A stretch of 28,541 nucleotides of DNA from Fimenecus sp045579305 (GCA_045579305.1 JAZNLY010000017.1:1-28541), one strand, 5' to 3'; shown: positions 13,997 to 22,306, numbered from the stretch's first letter. Numbers and translations: made by a program. The notes: generated by a model from the sequence alone, not told the origin.

Positions 13997-15544
13997 ATGG
14001 AGTACAATGCAAAAACATCTCATACCAATGACAATATTGACTTTCAGACAATATTTCAATATGTAATTCGTGTTGCGCAGAAGTGGTGGATTATTCTTTT
14101 GTGCGCGGTTATTTGCGGCACAGTGGGATATATCGTAGGAAAAGTAACATATACACCTACTTACACAAGCGTAATGAGATTTGTCATAGATAATAAGAGC
14201 GAAAATGTTACAACAGCGGGACAGAGCTCATCTGACATCAGTGCGGGTATTATTCTTGCAAGAAACTATATCAATCTTATGACTGAAACAAATAGTCTAA
14301 TGAATAGTGTTGCAGAAAATTGTGGCTGTACAAAGAATGGTAAACCTTTAACAGGTGCTCAGGTTAAGAAAATGATAGGGTCGAGACTTATTGAAGATAC
14401 CGCGATTATTGCTATCAGCGTTACAAGCACAGACCCTGAAGTTTCTTACGCAGTCGCTTTAAGTTATGTTAACAATTACAGTAAGATTACAGATAAGGCT
14501 TATCAGAGTACACGTGCAATCTTGATTGATGAACCAGTTAAGCCTGAAAAAGCAAACGCGTCAAACTCACATATTTATTTTTCACTTATAGGTTTTGTTT
14601 TTGGTGCCGGTATTGTAATCTTGGCAATATGTCTTTATATATTTGTTAAGGATACAGTCAAAATTCCGGAAGATATTACAAAGAGAGTTGGACAGAAGAT
14701 TATCGGCTCTGTAGTGCACCTCAGAAAAACAAACGAGAACAGCAGGCTTCTTATTACTGATAAGAAAATGGGATTTATGTTTATCGAATCCTTTAAATTG
14801 ATACGTTCGAAATTGGAGAATGTTTCGAAGCGGCATAACTATAAGGCTTTCGTGTTTACATCATCTCTTGCAAATGAAGGTAAAACAACAATTTCAACAA
14901 ACACTGCTCTTGCCCTTGCCAAAACAGGAAAATCAGTGTTGCTGATAGATGCCGACTTAAGAAAACCCTCGGTTTATCAAGAACTTGGTATGTCAGAGAT
15001 AGAAGACCTTGGACTTCCTGGTGTAATAAGAGGCGAAAGAACACTTAATGAATCCATCAAATATTATGAAAAGTATAATTTATTCCTTCTTATTACAAGT
15101 CAGCCGGTGATGGAGCCATCTGAGCTTTTGGCCTCTGATGAATTGGAAGAGATTATACAAACAGTTAAAAACGAATTTGACTATGTCATTATTGATACTC
15201 CTCCTGCAAGCCTTGTTGCCGACGCGATTATCATATCCCAGTACGCGGATGCAAATGTAATGGTTGTTCGTAGAGACCGTTCGTCTACACGCAGAATCAG
15301 ACGAACAATTGATGATATTGCCAGCTCAGGCAGAGAAGTGGTTGGTTGTATTTATAACGATGCAGAGAATGGTTCTGCACTTGAATTTATCAGACGTAAC
15401 AGAAAGCATGGCTATGGCTACGGTTATGGTTACGGTTACGGCTATGGTTACGGTTACGGCTATGGTTACGGTTACGGCTATGGCTCAAATAAAAAGAAAG
15501 ATAAAAATAACAAAGAAGATCGCAAGAGAAAAAAACATAACTAA
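13997..15544 (+). CDS. fused Wzz-type chain-length regulator and BY tyrosine kinase with Gly-Tyr tail
   Basis: It probably controls assembly or export of a surface polysaccharide by tyrosine autophosphorylation. The 515 residues contain a Wzz domain with membrane helices near 31-50 and 193-217, then a cytoplasmic BY-kinase: Walker A SSLANEGKTT (289-298), Walker A' LLIDADLRKP (315-324), Walker B VIIDTPP (397-403). Firmicutes often split these as CapA/CapB or CpsC/CpsD; here they are one chain. The C-terminus is (Gly-Tyr)12-Gly (472-496) followed by a Lys/Arg-rich tail. BY-kinases normally end in a looser tyrosine cluster that is autophosphorylated. AGGAG stands seven bases before the start. 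No glycosyltransferase, flippase or polymerase gene is adjacent. Confidence 0.92.
   Translation: MEYNAKTSHTNDNIDFQTIFQYVIRVAQKWWIILLCAVICGTVGYIVGKVTYTPTYTSVMRFVIDNKSENVTTAGQSSSDISAGIILARNYINLMTETNSLMNSVAENCGCTKNGKPLTGAQVKKMIGSRLIEDTAIIAISVTSTDPEVSYAVALSYVNNYSKITDKAYQSTRAILIDEPVKPEKANASNSHIYFSLIGFVFGAGIVILAICLYIFVKDTVKIPEDITKRVGQKIIGSVVHLRKTNENSRLLITDKKMGFMFIESFKLIRSKLENVSKRHNYKAFVFTSSLANEGKTTISTNTALALAKTGKSVLLIDADLRKPSVYQELGMSEIEDLGLPGVIRGERTLNESIKYYEKYNLFLLITSQPVMEPSELLASDELEEIIQTVKNEFDYVIIDTPPASLVADAIIISQYADANVMVVRRDRSSTRRIRRTIDDIASSGREVVGCIYNDAENGSALEFIRRNRKHGYGYGYGYGYGYGYGYGYGYGYGYGSNKKKDKNNKEDRKRKKHN
15410..15481 (+). repeat. in-frame tandem repeat coding (Gly-Tyr)12
   Basis: The 72 bases are twelve GGN-TAY hexamers. 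The last 54 bases are three exact copies of the 18-base unit ggttacggttacggctat (15428-15445, 15446-15463, 15464-15481), and the first 18 bases are a diverged copy. Slippage or unequal recombination would change the tyrosine number in steps of two (6 bases) or six (18 bases) without losing frame. Confidence 0.95.
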
Positions 15545-15549
15545 AAAAT

Positions 15550-15588
15550 GCTCGCAGACGAAAAAGTTTCGTCTGTGAGCAAAAATTT
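15550..15588 (+). terminator. terminator after the Wzz/BY-kinase gene
   Basis: A 14-bp stem pairs 15550-15563 with 15567-15580 (one G-U pair) around a 3-base loop. The following tract is aaaaattt, a weak U-run, and an A-run precedes the stem. The stem is strong but the tail imperfect. Confidence 0.65.
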
Positions 15589-15608
15589 ATGTATAACAGG
15601 AAGTAAAA

Positions 15609-16991
15609 ATGGAAGATAAAAATATAGGTTCGATTAGAGAAAACAAGATGGGAACAATGCCTGTGGGTAAATTATTGGTTTCGATGGCAACACCAATGAT
15701 GGTTTCTATGCTTGTGCAAGCTTTTTATAACGTTGTTGACAGCGTGTTCGTGTCGCAATTGGGTGAAGATGCCCTGAACGCGGTTTCCCTTGCATTCCCT
15801 TTGCAACAATTGATGATTGCCGTTTGTGGTGGTACAGCTGTGGGTATGAATGCGATGCTTTCACGCTCATTGGGTGCAAAGCAGTTTGAAAGAGCGAACA
15901 AGATTGCGAATACAGGTGTGTTTCTTTTTCTTTGTAGTTCGGTTGTATTCACATTGATAGGGATTTTTCTTTCAAAACCATTCTTTTTGGCACAGACTGA
16001 TGTGGAGCAGATTGTGGATTATGGAACAGATTATGCATCGGTGTGCCTTGGTGCTTCTGTTGGTATTTGCAGTCAGTTTTGTTTTGAAAAACTCTTACAG
16101 TCAACGGGAAAAACAACACATTCAATGATTGCACAGCTAATAGGTGCAGTTATAAATATTATACTTGACCCAATTCTTATTTTCGGTCTTTTAGGTCTGC
16201 CTAAATTAGAGGTGCTTGGTGCTGCCATCGCAACAGTTGCAGGGCAGATTGTTGCTGCCGTTGTGGCAATTGTATTTAATATCAGGTGCAATAAAGAAAT
16301 CCATATTACAACAAGGCTTATACGTTGGGATAAGGAAATTGTGAAGACTATATATAAAATCGGTGTGCCATCAATTATAATGCAGTCAATTGGTTCGATA
16401 ATGACTTTTACACTGAATAGAATTCTTATTACATTTACAACAACTGCAACTGCGGTATTCGGAAGTTACTTCAAACTTCAGAGTTTTGTGTTTATGCCGA
16501 TTTTTGGGTTAAACAATGGTATGGTGCCGATTATTGCATATAATTATGGTGCAAAAAAATACGATAGAGTTAAGAAAACAATAACACTTTCAATAATTTA
16601 TGCTGTTACAATTATGTTTATAGGTGTATTGTCGTTTGAGTTGATTCCGCATGTTCTGTTATCATTCTTCAATGCATCTGCGGAAATGTTGGAAATAGGT
16701 GTGCCTGCATTAAGAATAATCGGTACACACCTGTTGCTTGCAGGCTTCTGTATTATTGCAGGCTCTGTTTGTCAGGCAATAGGCAAACCTGTATACAGCC
16801 TTATTGTTTCAGTTTGCCGCCAGCTTGTGGTGTTGCTGCCTTCTGCCTGGTTACTTGCTCAGACAGGCAGACTTGAACTTGTGTGGTTTGCATTTCCGAT
16901 AGCAGAATGTGTTTCTTTTGTTCTGAGTGTAATATTCCTGAGCAAAACAATGCGAAGGGCAAAAGAGAAAATGAAAGATATTATAGTTTGA
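15609..16991 (+). CDS. MATE family multidrug/sodium or proton antiporter
   Basis: A 460-residue integral membrane protein with about 12 helices, the usual MATE size. The N-terminal PVGKLLVSMATPMMVSMLVQAFYNVVDSVFVSQLGEDALNAVSLAFP region is the typical first MatE repeat (quoted here as the segment from about residue 18 on), and the second half repeats the pattern around FGLNNGMVPIIAYNYGAK. It likely exports drugs or metabolites in exchange for sodium or protons; the substrate is unknown. AGGAAG stands five bases before the ATG. It sits between two terminators, and no clear promoter of its own was found in the 64 bases before it, so read-through from 13997 is possible. Confidence 0.93.
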   Translation: MEDKNIGSIRENKMGTMPVGKLLVSMATPMMVSMLVQAFYNVVDSVFVSQLGEDALNAVSLAFPLQQLMIAVCGGTAVGMNAMLSRSLGAKQFERANKIANTGVFLFLCSSVVFTLIGIFLSKPFFLAQTDVEQIVDYGTDYASVCLGASVGICSQFCFEKLLQSTGKTTHSMIAQLIGAVINIILDPILIFGLLGLPKLEVLGAAIATVAGQIVAAVVAIVFNIRCNKEIHITTRLIRWDKEIVKTIYKIGVPSIIMQSIGSIMTFTLNRILITFTTTATAVFGSYFKLQSFVFMPIFGLNNGMVPIIAYNYGAKKYDRVKKTITLSIIYAVTIMFIGVLSFELIPHVLLSFFNASAEMLEIGVPALRIIGTHLLLAGFCIIAGSVCQAIGKPVYSLIVSVCRQLVVLLPSAWLLAQTGRLELVWFAFPIAECVSFVLSVIFLSKTMRRAKEKMKDIIV

Positions 16992-16998
16992 TAAAACA

Positions 16999-17024
16999 AA
17001 AAAGGTGGATTTATCCACCTTTTT
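16999..17024. terminator. bidirectional terminator between MATE and dehydrogenase genes
   Basis: 16999-17009 (aaaaaggtgga) pairs perfectly with 17014-17024 (tccaccttttt) around a 4-base loop. The A and T ends of the stem give a U-run in either direction. The flanking genes converge, so it can end both transcripts. Confidence 0.85.
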
Positions 17025-17029
17025 CCTTT

Positions 17030-17989
17030 CTATTTATTCACAACATTCTGTGGGGTGCCATTCAAGTATGCTGAGATGTTTTCTTTCAAAATATTCATAA
17101 GTCTTTCTCTTGTTTCAAAAGCCGCCCAAGCGATATGAGGTGTAATGAAACAGTTTTTTGCAGAAAGTAAAGGATTATCCGCTTTTGGTGGCTCAACTGT
17201 CAATACATCGAGCCCTGCACCTCGGAGTTTTCCGTTGTTTAAAGCATCTGCTAAATCGTTGTCATTCACAACAGGGCCACGGCTTGTGTTTATAATAATT
17301 GCACCATCCTTACATTTGTTGATGAATTCTTTGTTCACAAGCCCTGTAGTCTTTTCTGTTAAAGGACAATGGAGTGAAATAATGTCACTTGTTTTTGCAA
17401 GAGTTTCCATGTCAACCCAACGGAAATTTTTTCTATGACTCTGGTCTGTTTCGTGACCTGAAACAGCAACTATATTCATTTTAAATGCTTCTGCAATATC
17501 GGCAACAGCCTGACCTATCTGACCAAAACCAACTATTCCCAATGTTTTACCACACAATTCAGTGAGAGAAGTTTTCCAGTAACAGAAATCAGGACAGGAT
17601 GTCCATTCACCATTTTTTACGCTCTCACTATGTAACCCAACTGAGTTTGTAATTTCAAGAATGAGCGAGAAGGTGAGCTGTGCAACTGCGTTTGTTGAGT
17701 ATGCAGGTATATTTGAAACAGGCACACCAATTTCTCTTGCATATTCCCAGTCAACAATGTTATATCCCGTTGAAAGAAGGGCAATATATTTAAGATTCGG
17801 AAGATTTGAAAGAGTATCTTTTGTCAATGGAGTTTTGTTTGTTAAAATAATATCTGCGCCTTCACATCTTTCAAGGATTTTATCTTTTGGAGTGCGGTGG
17901 TATATGTGACAATCACCTGTCTTTTTGAGCCATTCCCAGCTAAGGTCACCAGGATTTAAAGCGTAGGAATCAAGTACAACTATTTTCAA
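17030..17989 (-). CDS. D-2-hydroxyacid dehydrogenase, glycerate/hydroxypyruvate type
   Basis: An NAD(P)-dependent reductase for a 2-oxoacid; hydroxypyruvate/glycerate is the closest guess from the overall pattern, including LDSYALNPGDLSW at the N-terminus. The 319 residues match the family: nucleotide loop GFGQIG (154-159), catalytic Arg237 (NTSRGP), Glu266 (VEPP) and His285 (TPHIAWA). The upstream frame stays open for 64 more codons, but those residues are low-complexity and unlike the family. The start is the TTG at 17989-17987, coding for Met-Lys-Ile-Val-Val-Leu, with AAAGG 11 bases ahead. A monocistronic gene. Confidence 0.9.
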   Translation of the reverse strand: MKIVVLDSYALNPGDLSWEWLKKTGDCHIYHRTPKDKILERCEGADIILTNKTPLTKDTLSNLPNLKYIALLSTGYNIVDWEYAREIGVPVSNIPAYSTNAVAQLTFSLILEITNSVGLHSESVKNGEWTSCPDFCYWKTSLTELCGKTLGIVGFGQIGQAVADIAEAFKMNIVAVSGHETDQSHRKNFRWVDMETLAKTSDIISLHCPLTEKTTGLVNKEFINKCKDGAIIINTSRGPVVNDNDLADALNNGKLRGAGLDVLTVEPPKADNPLLSAKNCFITPHIAWAAFETRERLMNILKENISAYLNGTPQNVVNK

Positions 17990-18029
17990 AAAAATCACAA
18001 CCTTTGATATGAAGTTTGTTATACATAAT

Positions 18030-18059
18030 ATTCTATCATATTTTAATATAATATAACAA
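18030..18059 (-). promoter_or_regulatory. possible promoter of the dehydrogenase gene
   Basis: On the minus strand TTGTTA (18059-18054), an 18-base spacer and TAGAAT (18035-18030) lie about 40 bases before the TTG start. The region is so AT-rich that chance matches are likely. Confidence 0.45.
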
Positions 18060-18067
18060 CAAAAACA

Positions 18068-18096
18068 TTGACCTTTTTTGTTAAATATTATAAAAT
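18068..18096 (+). promoter_or_regulatory. promoter of the VTT protein-galK pair
   Basis: TTGACC (18068-18073), a 17-base spacer and TAAAAT (18091-18096) stand 35 bases before the start at 18132. It is back to back with the dehydrogenase promoter. Confidence 0.6.
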
Positions 18097-18131
18097 TACT
18101 GTGTATGGAAATTTTGTAAACGGTGAACTTA

Positions 18132-18872
18132 ATGGAAAAGAAGAATCTAAACAGAAAAAAAGTACTGTACCTGACTTCCATAGGCCTTTTTGTAGCAGCT
18201 ATAGTAATTGCGGTGATTACAATTATAATGAGTACAAAGATGGCGGAAGGTGGTTGGGCAGAATTTTTGCATGCGCTTGACCGACTTCAGGAGTTTATTA
18301 TATCTCTCGAAAACAGACATTTGATTGTGCTTGCAATTTTGGGCGTGTATATTCTGAGAGGTTTTTTACCCATACCTTTTCCGTTTATTCTGATGATGAC
18401 AGGTGTTATGTTTGAGCCTGTTCACGCGATATTAATCAACACCCTGGGAACAAGTATTGTGCTTTTAATAACATACTTTTGGGGCAAATTTACAAATGGC
18501 GGGGTTGCTGTAAAGAAACTTGAGAAGTATGATAATATACGTGATATGATGAGTCATCACGGAAAAACAAAGTTAGGTGTGCTTGTTGCGCTGAGAATTA
18601 TTCCATCTGTTCCAATGAATTTTGTGAGTAAAACATATGGCGGAATGAAATTCCCGATTGACGGATTTATGGTGGCTTCACTTTTAGGGTTTTTCCCTAA
18701 AATATGGGTCTATTCTGTAATGGGTGGTAATATTGCCCAACCTTTTACCTGGCAGTTTATGGGACCGATTATATTCTTGTTAATTTTATCAGGTATTGTA
18801 ACCTTGATTGTAAATATTACTTTGGAACAAAGAAAAGGAGAAAATAAAAATGTCAAAGATTCAGATGCTTAA
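18132..18872 (+). CDS. VTT-domain (TVP38/DedA-like) membrane protein
   Basis: A 246-residue polytopic membrane protein. The first helix is at about residues 11-32. The VTT core follows: GVYILRGFLPIPFPFILMMTG (about 71-91, quoted by its two halves GVYILRGFLP and IPFPFILMMTG), then RIIPSVPMNFVSKTYGG (155-171), which is the family's R-x-I-P-x-x-P-x-N signature, and a last helix near 213-235. Relatives include lipid scramblases and flippases, so lipid handling is possible, but the activity is not proven by sequence. The ATG at 18132 is chosen over a GTG at 18123 because GGTGA then sits just ahead. Its end overlaps galK by 23 bases. Confidence 0.85.
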   Translation: MEKKNLNRKKVLYLTSIGLFVAAIVIAVITIIMSTKMAEGGWAEFLHALDRLQEFIISLENRHLIVLAILGVYILRGFLPIPFPFILMMTGVMFEPVHAILINTLGTSIVLLITYFWGKFTNGGVAVKKLEKYDNIRDMMSHHGKTKLGVLVALRIIPSVPMNFVSKTYGGMKFPIDGFMVASLLGFFPKIWVYSVMGGNIAQPFTWQFMGPIIFLLILSGIVTLIVNITLEQRKGENKNVKDSDA

Positions 18873-20130
18873 AGATGCAGTTATGAATGGCGAGTATGAT
18901 GCTCGTTTTAAGAGAATTTATGTAACAGATGAGGCCGTAAAGGCACAGTATGAAAGATATATCGGCCTTGCAAACGATTTTGCAGAAATTTTCAGTGCGG
19001 ACAGAGAGGTAAGACTTTTCTCTGCACCTGGCAGAACAGAGGTTGGTGGAAACCATACAGATCATAACCACGGTCGGGTTCTTGCAGCAGGTATTAACCT
19101 TGACGCTATTGCAGTTGCATCAAAAAACGACGAGAATATTGTTCGTGTAAAATCACGTGGATACAAGATGGATGTTTGTGATATTACTGACCTTGAAATC
19201 AAGGAAGACGAAAAAGGTCATTCACCTGCTCTGGTAAGAGGTATGTGTGCAGGTTTTCTTAAATATGGCTATAAAATCGGTGGATTTGATGCGGTTACAA
19301 TGTCAAGCGTTCTTTCAGGCTCAGGACTTTCATCATCCGCAGCATATGAAGTTCTTGTTGGTACAATGCTCAACTACCTTTATAATGATGGACAGGTTGA
19401 TGCAATCACAATTGCAAAAATTGCTCAGTATGCTGAAAACGTGTATTTTGATAAACCTTGTGGACTTATGGACCAGATGGCTTGTTCAGTAGGTGGATTT
19501 GTTACAATCGACTTCAATAACCCTGCTGAGCCAATTGTAAATGAAGTTAAATTTGACTTTGCTGCATCAGGTCATTCACTTTGCATTGTTGACACAAAGG
19601 GTAGTCATTCAGATTTGACAGATGATTATGCTGCAATCCGTAGTGAGATGGAAGGCGTTGCAGGTTGTTTCGGTAAAAACGTACTCCGTGAGGTTGACGA
19701 AGAAGAATTCAAGAAGAATATTCCTGCAATCCGTGCAAAAGTTGGTGACAGAGCAGTTATCCGTGCTATGCACTTCTATGCAGATAATGACAGAGTATTA
19801 AAAGAGGTTGATGCTCTTAAGAATGGTGATTTTGAGACTTTCAAGTCATACATACTTGAAAGTGGAGATTCTTCATACAAGTATAATCAGAATGTATTCT
19901 CAGTTAAAAAGCCTCTTGAACAGCCTGTTTCATTGGCTCTTGCAATTAGTGAAAGCATTCTCAAAGGCAAAGGTGCATGGCGTGTTCATGGCGGTGGCTT
20001 TGCAGGTACAATTCAGGCTTTTGTTCCAAACGATATCCTTGCAGATTATAAGAATGCGATGGAAAGCATTTTTGGCGAAGGCTCTTGTTATGTACTCATA
20101 ATTCGTCCAGTAGGTGGCGTTGAAGTCTAA
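18850..20130 (+). CDS. galK: galactokinase-type GHMP kinase
   Basis: It probably phosphorylates galactose at C1 with ATP. The 426 residues contain the N-terminal galactokinase signature APGRTEVGGNHTDHNHG (59-75), the ATP loop LSGSGLSSSAA (155-165), and PCGLMDQMACSVGG plus HGGGFAGT later, as in GHMP kinases. Classical GalK reads GRVNLIGEHTDY; this GRTEVGGNHTDH version is a variant, seen in clostridial homologues, that could mean a somewhat different sugar. AAAGGAG eight bases before the ATG lies inside the VTT gene. galT and galE are absent from the window; a phosphohexomutase lies 4 kb downstream. Confidence 0.88.
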   Translation: MSKIQMLKDAVMNGEYDARFKRIYVTDEAVKAQYERYIGLANDFAEIFSADREVRLFSAPGRTEVGGNHTDHNHGRVLAAGINLDAIAVASKNDENIVRVKSRGYKMDVCDITDLEIKEDEKGHSPALVRGMCAGFLKYGYKIGGFDAVTMSSVLSGSGLSSSAAYEVLVGTMLNYLYNDGQVDAITIAKIAQYAENVYFDKPCGLMDQMACSVGGFVTIDFNNPAEPIVNEVKFDFAASGHSLCIVDTKGSHSDLTDDYAAIRSEMEGVAGCFGKNVLREVDEEEFKKNIPAIRAKVGDRAVIRAMHFYADNDRVLKEVDALKNGDFETFKSYILESGDSSYKYNQNVFSVKKPLEQPVSLALAISESILKGKGAWRVHGGGFAGTIQAFVPNDILADYKNAMESIFGEGSCYVLIIRPVGGVEV

Positions 20131-20132
20131 TC

Positions 20133-20231
20133 TTGTTGGTCTATTTTCCGCAATATTGCGTTGTGTCATCTCGAAATATCGGCATATTCCTTCGATGCCA
20201 CGCCTTGTCTTGCGAAAAATATCCTCAACAA
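20133..20231. repeat. 99-bp imperfect palindromic element after galK
   Basis: The two 49-base halves are imperfect reverse complements about a centre near 20182. The outer ends are ttgttg (20133-20138) and caacaa (20226-20231). Next come tattttccgcaa against ttgcgaaaaata (one mismatch), then gtgtcatc against gatgccac (one mismatch), and gaaatat against atattcc at the tip. It starts two bases after the galK stop. The design fits a dispersed, non-coding miniature repeat; from memory, similar palindromes occur between genes in Ruminococcaceae-like genomes. It might also act as a terminator or mRNA-stabilising hairpin. No second copy was found in this window. Confidence 0.7.
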
Positions 20232-20292
20232 TATAGCTTTTTAGGTTTTTATAAGTTATGGAAGCAAACAATAAAAAACAAGGTTGATTTAA

Positions 20293-21285
20293 ATGAAAAC
20301 TATCGAACTTTTAGAAAAATTAACTTCTCCTGCAGGGGTTGCGGGAGAAGAATCAAGCTCCTTTGAGTCTTTAAAGGGGCTTTTTTCACTGTATGGTGAT
20401 GTTTCTACAGATGTATCAGGAAACATTATTATTCATAAAAAAGGGAAGAGAAAGCACATCCTTCTTGATGCACATCTTGATACAATCGGATTTGTTGTGA
20501 CAGAAATTACAGACGACGGTTTTGTACGAGTGCAAAAAGTCGGTGGAGTCGATATGCGTACAGTTGAAGGTATGGAATTGACTTTGCATGGTGAAAAAGA
20601 TATCTATGGTGTTGTTTGTACTGTGCCACCTCATCTTTCTGATGGTGAAAGCAAGGTTTCAACTGATGGTACAGCTGTTGTGGATATCGGCATGGATAAG
20701 GAAGATGCAGAAAAGGTAATTTCTGTTGGTGACAGAGCATCTTTCAGAAGCAGTTTTTCAATTCTTAATGAAAATGTGGTATCTTCACCATATATTGATG
20801 ACCGTGGTGGAATTGCCGTGTTGTTAAAAGCACTTGAATATACAAAAACAGAAAATGAAGTAACACTTGTTTGCTCTGCACAAGAAGAAACAGGCGGAGC
20901 AGGAGCTACTTGTGCTTCTTTTAATGTGAACGCCGATGTATCAGTTTCTGTTGATGTGAGTTTTGCAACAACTCCTGATTCAAAGGCAAGCGAGTGTGGA
21001 AAAATGAATGGTGGCGCAATGATTGGATATGCACCTATTCTTGATAGAAAATATACAGAAATGTTAGTGGATATTGCAAATAAAAAGGATATTCCGTATC
21101 AAAAGGAAATTATGAATGGTCGTACAGGCACAAATGCAGACCACATCACAATTTCAAAAGGTGGAGTACCGTCTGTTCTTGTATCAATTCCGATAAGATA
21201 TATGCACACACCTGTTGAAACAGTGGATTTGAGAGATATTGAATCTTGTGCAAAGCTTATAGCAGAGTTTTTAGAAAGGGTGTAA
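20293..21285 (+). CDS. M42 family metallo-aminopeptidase (first of two)
   Basis: It probably trims short peptides in the cytoplasm as a large oligomer with two metal ions. All M42 ligands are visible in 330 residues: H61 and D63 in DAHLD, D169 in YIDDRGG, catalytic E198 and E199 in QEETGG, D221 in SVDVSFA, and H305 in RYMHTP. The residue after HxD is Thr here, where M42 enzymes mostly have Glu (as in the neighbour). Such genes are often mis-annotated as endoglucanases. The start has only a modest AAGGTTGA site. The next M42 gene begins four bases after the stop. Confidence 0.9.
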   Translation: MKTIELLEKLTSPAGVAGEESSSFESLKGLFSLYGDVSTDVSGNIIIHKKGKRKHILLDAHLDTIGFVVTEITDDGFVRVQKVGGVDMRTVEGMELTLHGEKDIYGVVCTVPPHLSDGESKVSTDGTAVVDIGMDKEDAEKVISVGDRASFRSSFSILNENVVSSPYIDDRGGIAVLLKALEYTKTENEVTLVCSAQEETGGAGATCASFNVNADVSVSVDVSFATTPDSKASECGKMNGGAMIGYAPILDRKYTEMLVDIANKKDIPYQKEIMNGRTGTNADHITISKGGVPSVLVSIPIRYMHTPVETVDLRDIESCAKLIAEFLERV

Positions 21286-21289
21286 AAAT

Positions 21290-22306
21290 ATGAACTTTGA
21301 ACTTTTGAAAACCCTTTGTGAATTGAACGGTACATCAGGGAACGAAAAAAATGTAAGAGATTTCATAATTTCACAGTTGCCCGATGATTGCGAATATACT
21401 GTTGACCCATTAGGAAATCTTATCGTTGACAAAAAAGGCGAAAAAGTGCCAAAAAAGAAGGTTGCACTCTTTGCTCATATGGATGAGGTTGGCTTTATTG
21501 TGACTTATGTTCACGATAATGGTTTTGTTAACGTGGCGAGTGTAGGTGGAATTGATAATTCAGCTCTTTTTGGAAAGAAAATCACAGTAAATGGTCATAT
21601 TGGTGTTGTTGGCGGTAAAGCAATTCACCAATGTTCTGGTGATGAGGCTAAAAAAATCCCTGATATTTCTGACATGTGTGTAGATTTTGGTTTCGAGAAT
21701 AAAGAGGTAGCAGAAAAACATCTAAACCTTGGTGACTTCGGATATTTCAAGTCGGATTTTGTGGAATTCGGACAAGATAAGATTAAATCAAAAGCACTTG
21801 ATGACCGTCTTGGCTGTGCTATTATGATTGAACTTTTACAGAAAAAGTCAAAAATCAACTATACTTGTGTTTTTACTGTGCAGGAAGAAGTGGGTACCCG
21901 CGGTGCAACTGTTTCGGCATACACAGTTAATCCTGATTATGCTATTGTAATTGAAACAACAACCGCATCGGATATTCCTGATACACCTGAAAACAAAAAA
22001 GTGTGTAAAGTAGGTAATGGTGCTGTAGTTTCCTTTATGGACAGAGGTACTGTTTATAACAAAGACTTATATAAGCTGGCAAGAGAAATTGCTGATAAAA
22101 ACGGTATTCCAAATCAGACAAAGACAGTTGTAGCCGGTGGTAATGATGCTGCCGCAATCCATAAAGCAGCAGGTGGTATTAAAACTATTGCAGTTTCATT
22201 GCCTTGCAGATATATTCACTCGGCATCTTCTGTTGGAAGCAAAAAGGATATGGAAGCAGTTAATGACCTTGTAGCAGCCTTGCTTGAGGAGTTTGTAAAT
22301 GGTTAA
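21290..22306 (+). CDS. M42 family metallo-aminopeptidase (second of two)
   Basis: A 338-residue paralogue of the preceding gene, clearly diverged from it. The motifs are H63 in AHMDEVGF, D171 in ALDDRLG, E199/E200 in QEEVGTRGA, E222 in IETTTA (Glu where the first paralogue has Asp), and H310 in RYIHSAS. AVSLPCRYIHS is the family's usual C-terminal metal site. AAAGGGTGT is the likely ribosome site. Two different subunits in tandem may form separate homo-oligomers of different specificity or a mixed assembly; the sequence cannot decide. Its last 8 bases overlap the GNAT gene. Confidence 0.92.
   Translation: MNFELLKTLCELNGTSGNEKNVRDFIISQLPDDCEYTVDPLGNLIVDKKGEKVPKKKVALFAHMDEVGFIVTYVHDNGFVNVASVGGIDNSALFGKKITVNGHIGVVGGKAIHQCSGDEAKKIPDISDMCVDFGFENKEVAEKHLNLGDFGYFKSDFVEFGQDKIKSKALDDRLGCAIMIELLQKKSKINYTCVFTVQEEVGTRGATVSAYTVNPDYAIVIETTTASDIPDTPENKKVCKVGNGAVVSFMDRGTVYNKDLYKLAREIADKNGIPNQTKTVVAGGNDAAAIHKAAGGIKTIAVSLPCRYIHSASSVGSKKDMEAVNDLVAALLEEFVNG

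Noticed and set aside
17990..18181. 64-codon N-terminal extension of the D-2-hydroxyacid dehydrogenase
   Set aside because: The added residues are Phe/Ile-rich translations of AT-rich promoter DNA; the TTG at 17989 gives the family-typical N-terminus and has AAAGG ahead.
20133..20366. 77-codon frame across the palindrome and the start of the first M42 gene
   Set aside because: It is a translation of the repeat element, overlaps a certain gene in another frame and has no ribosome site.
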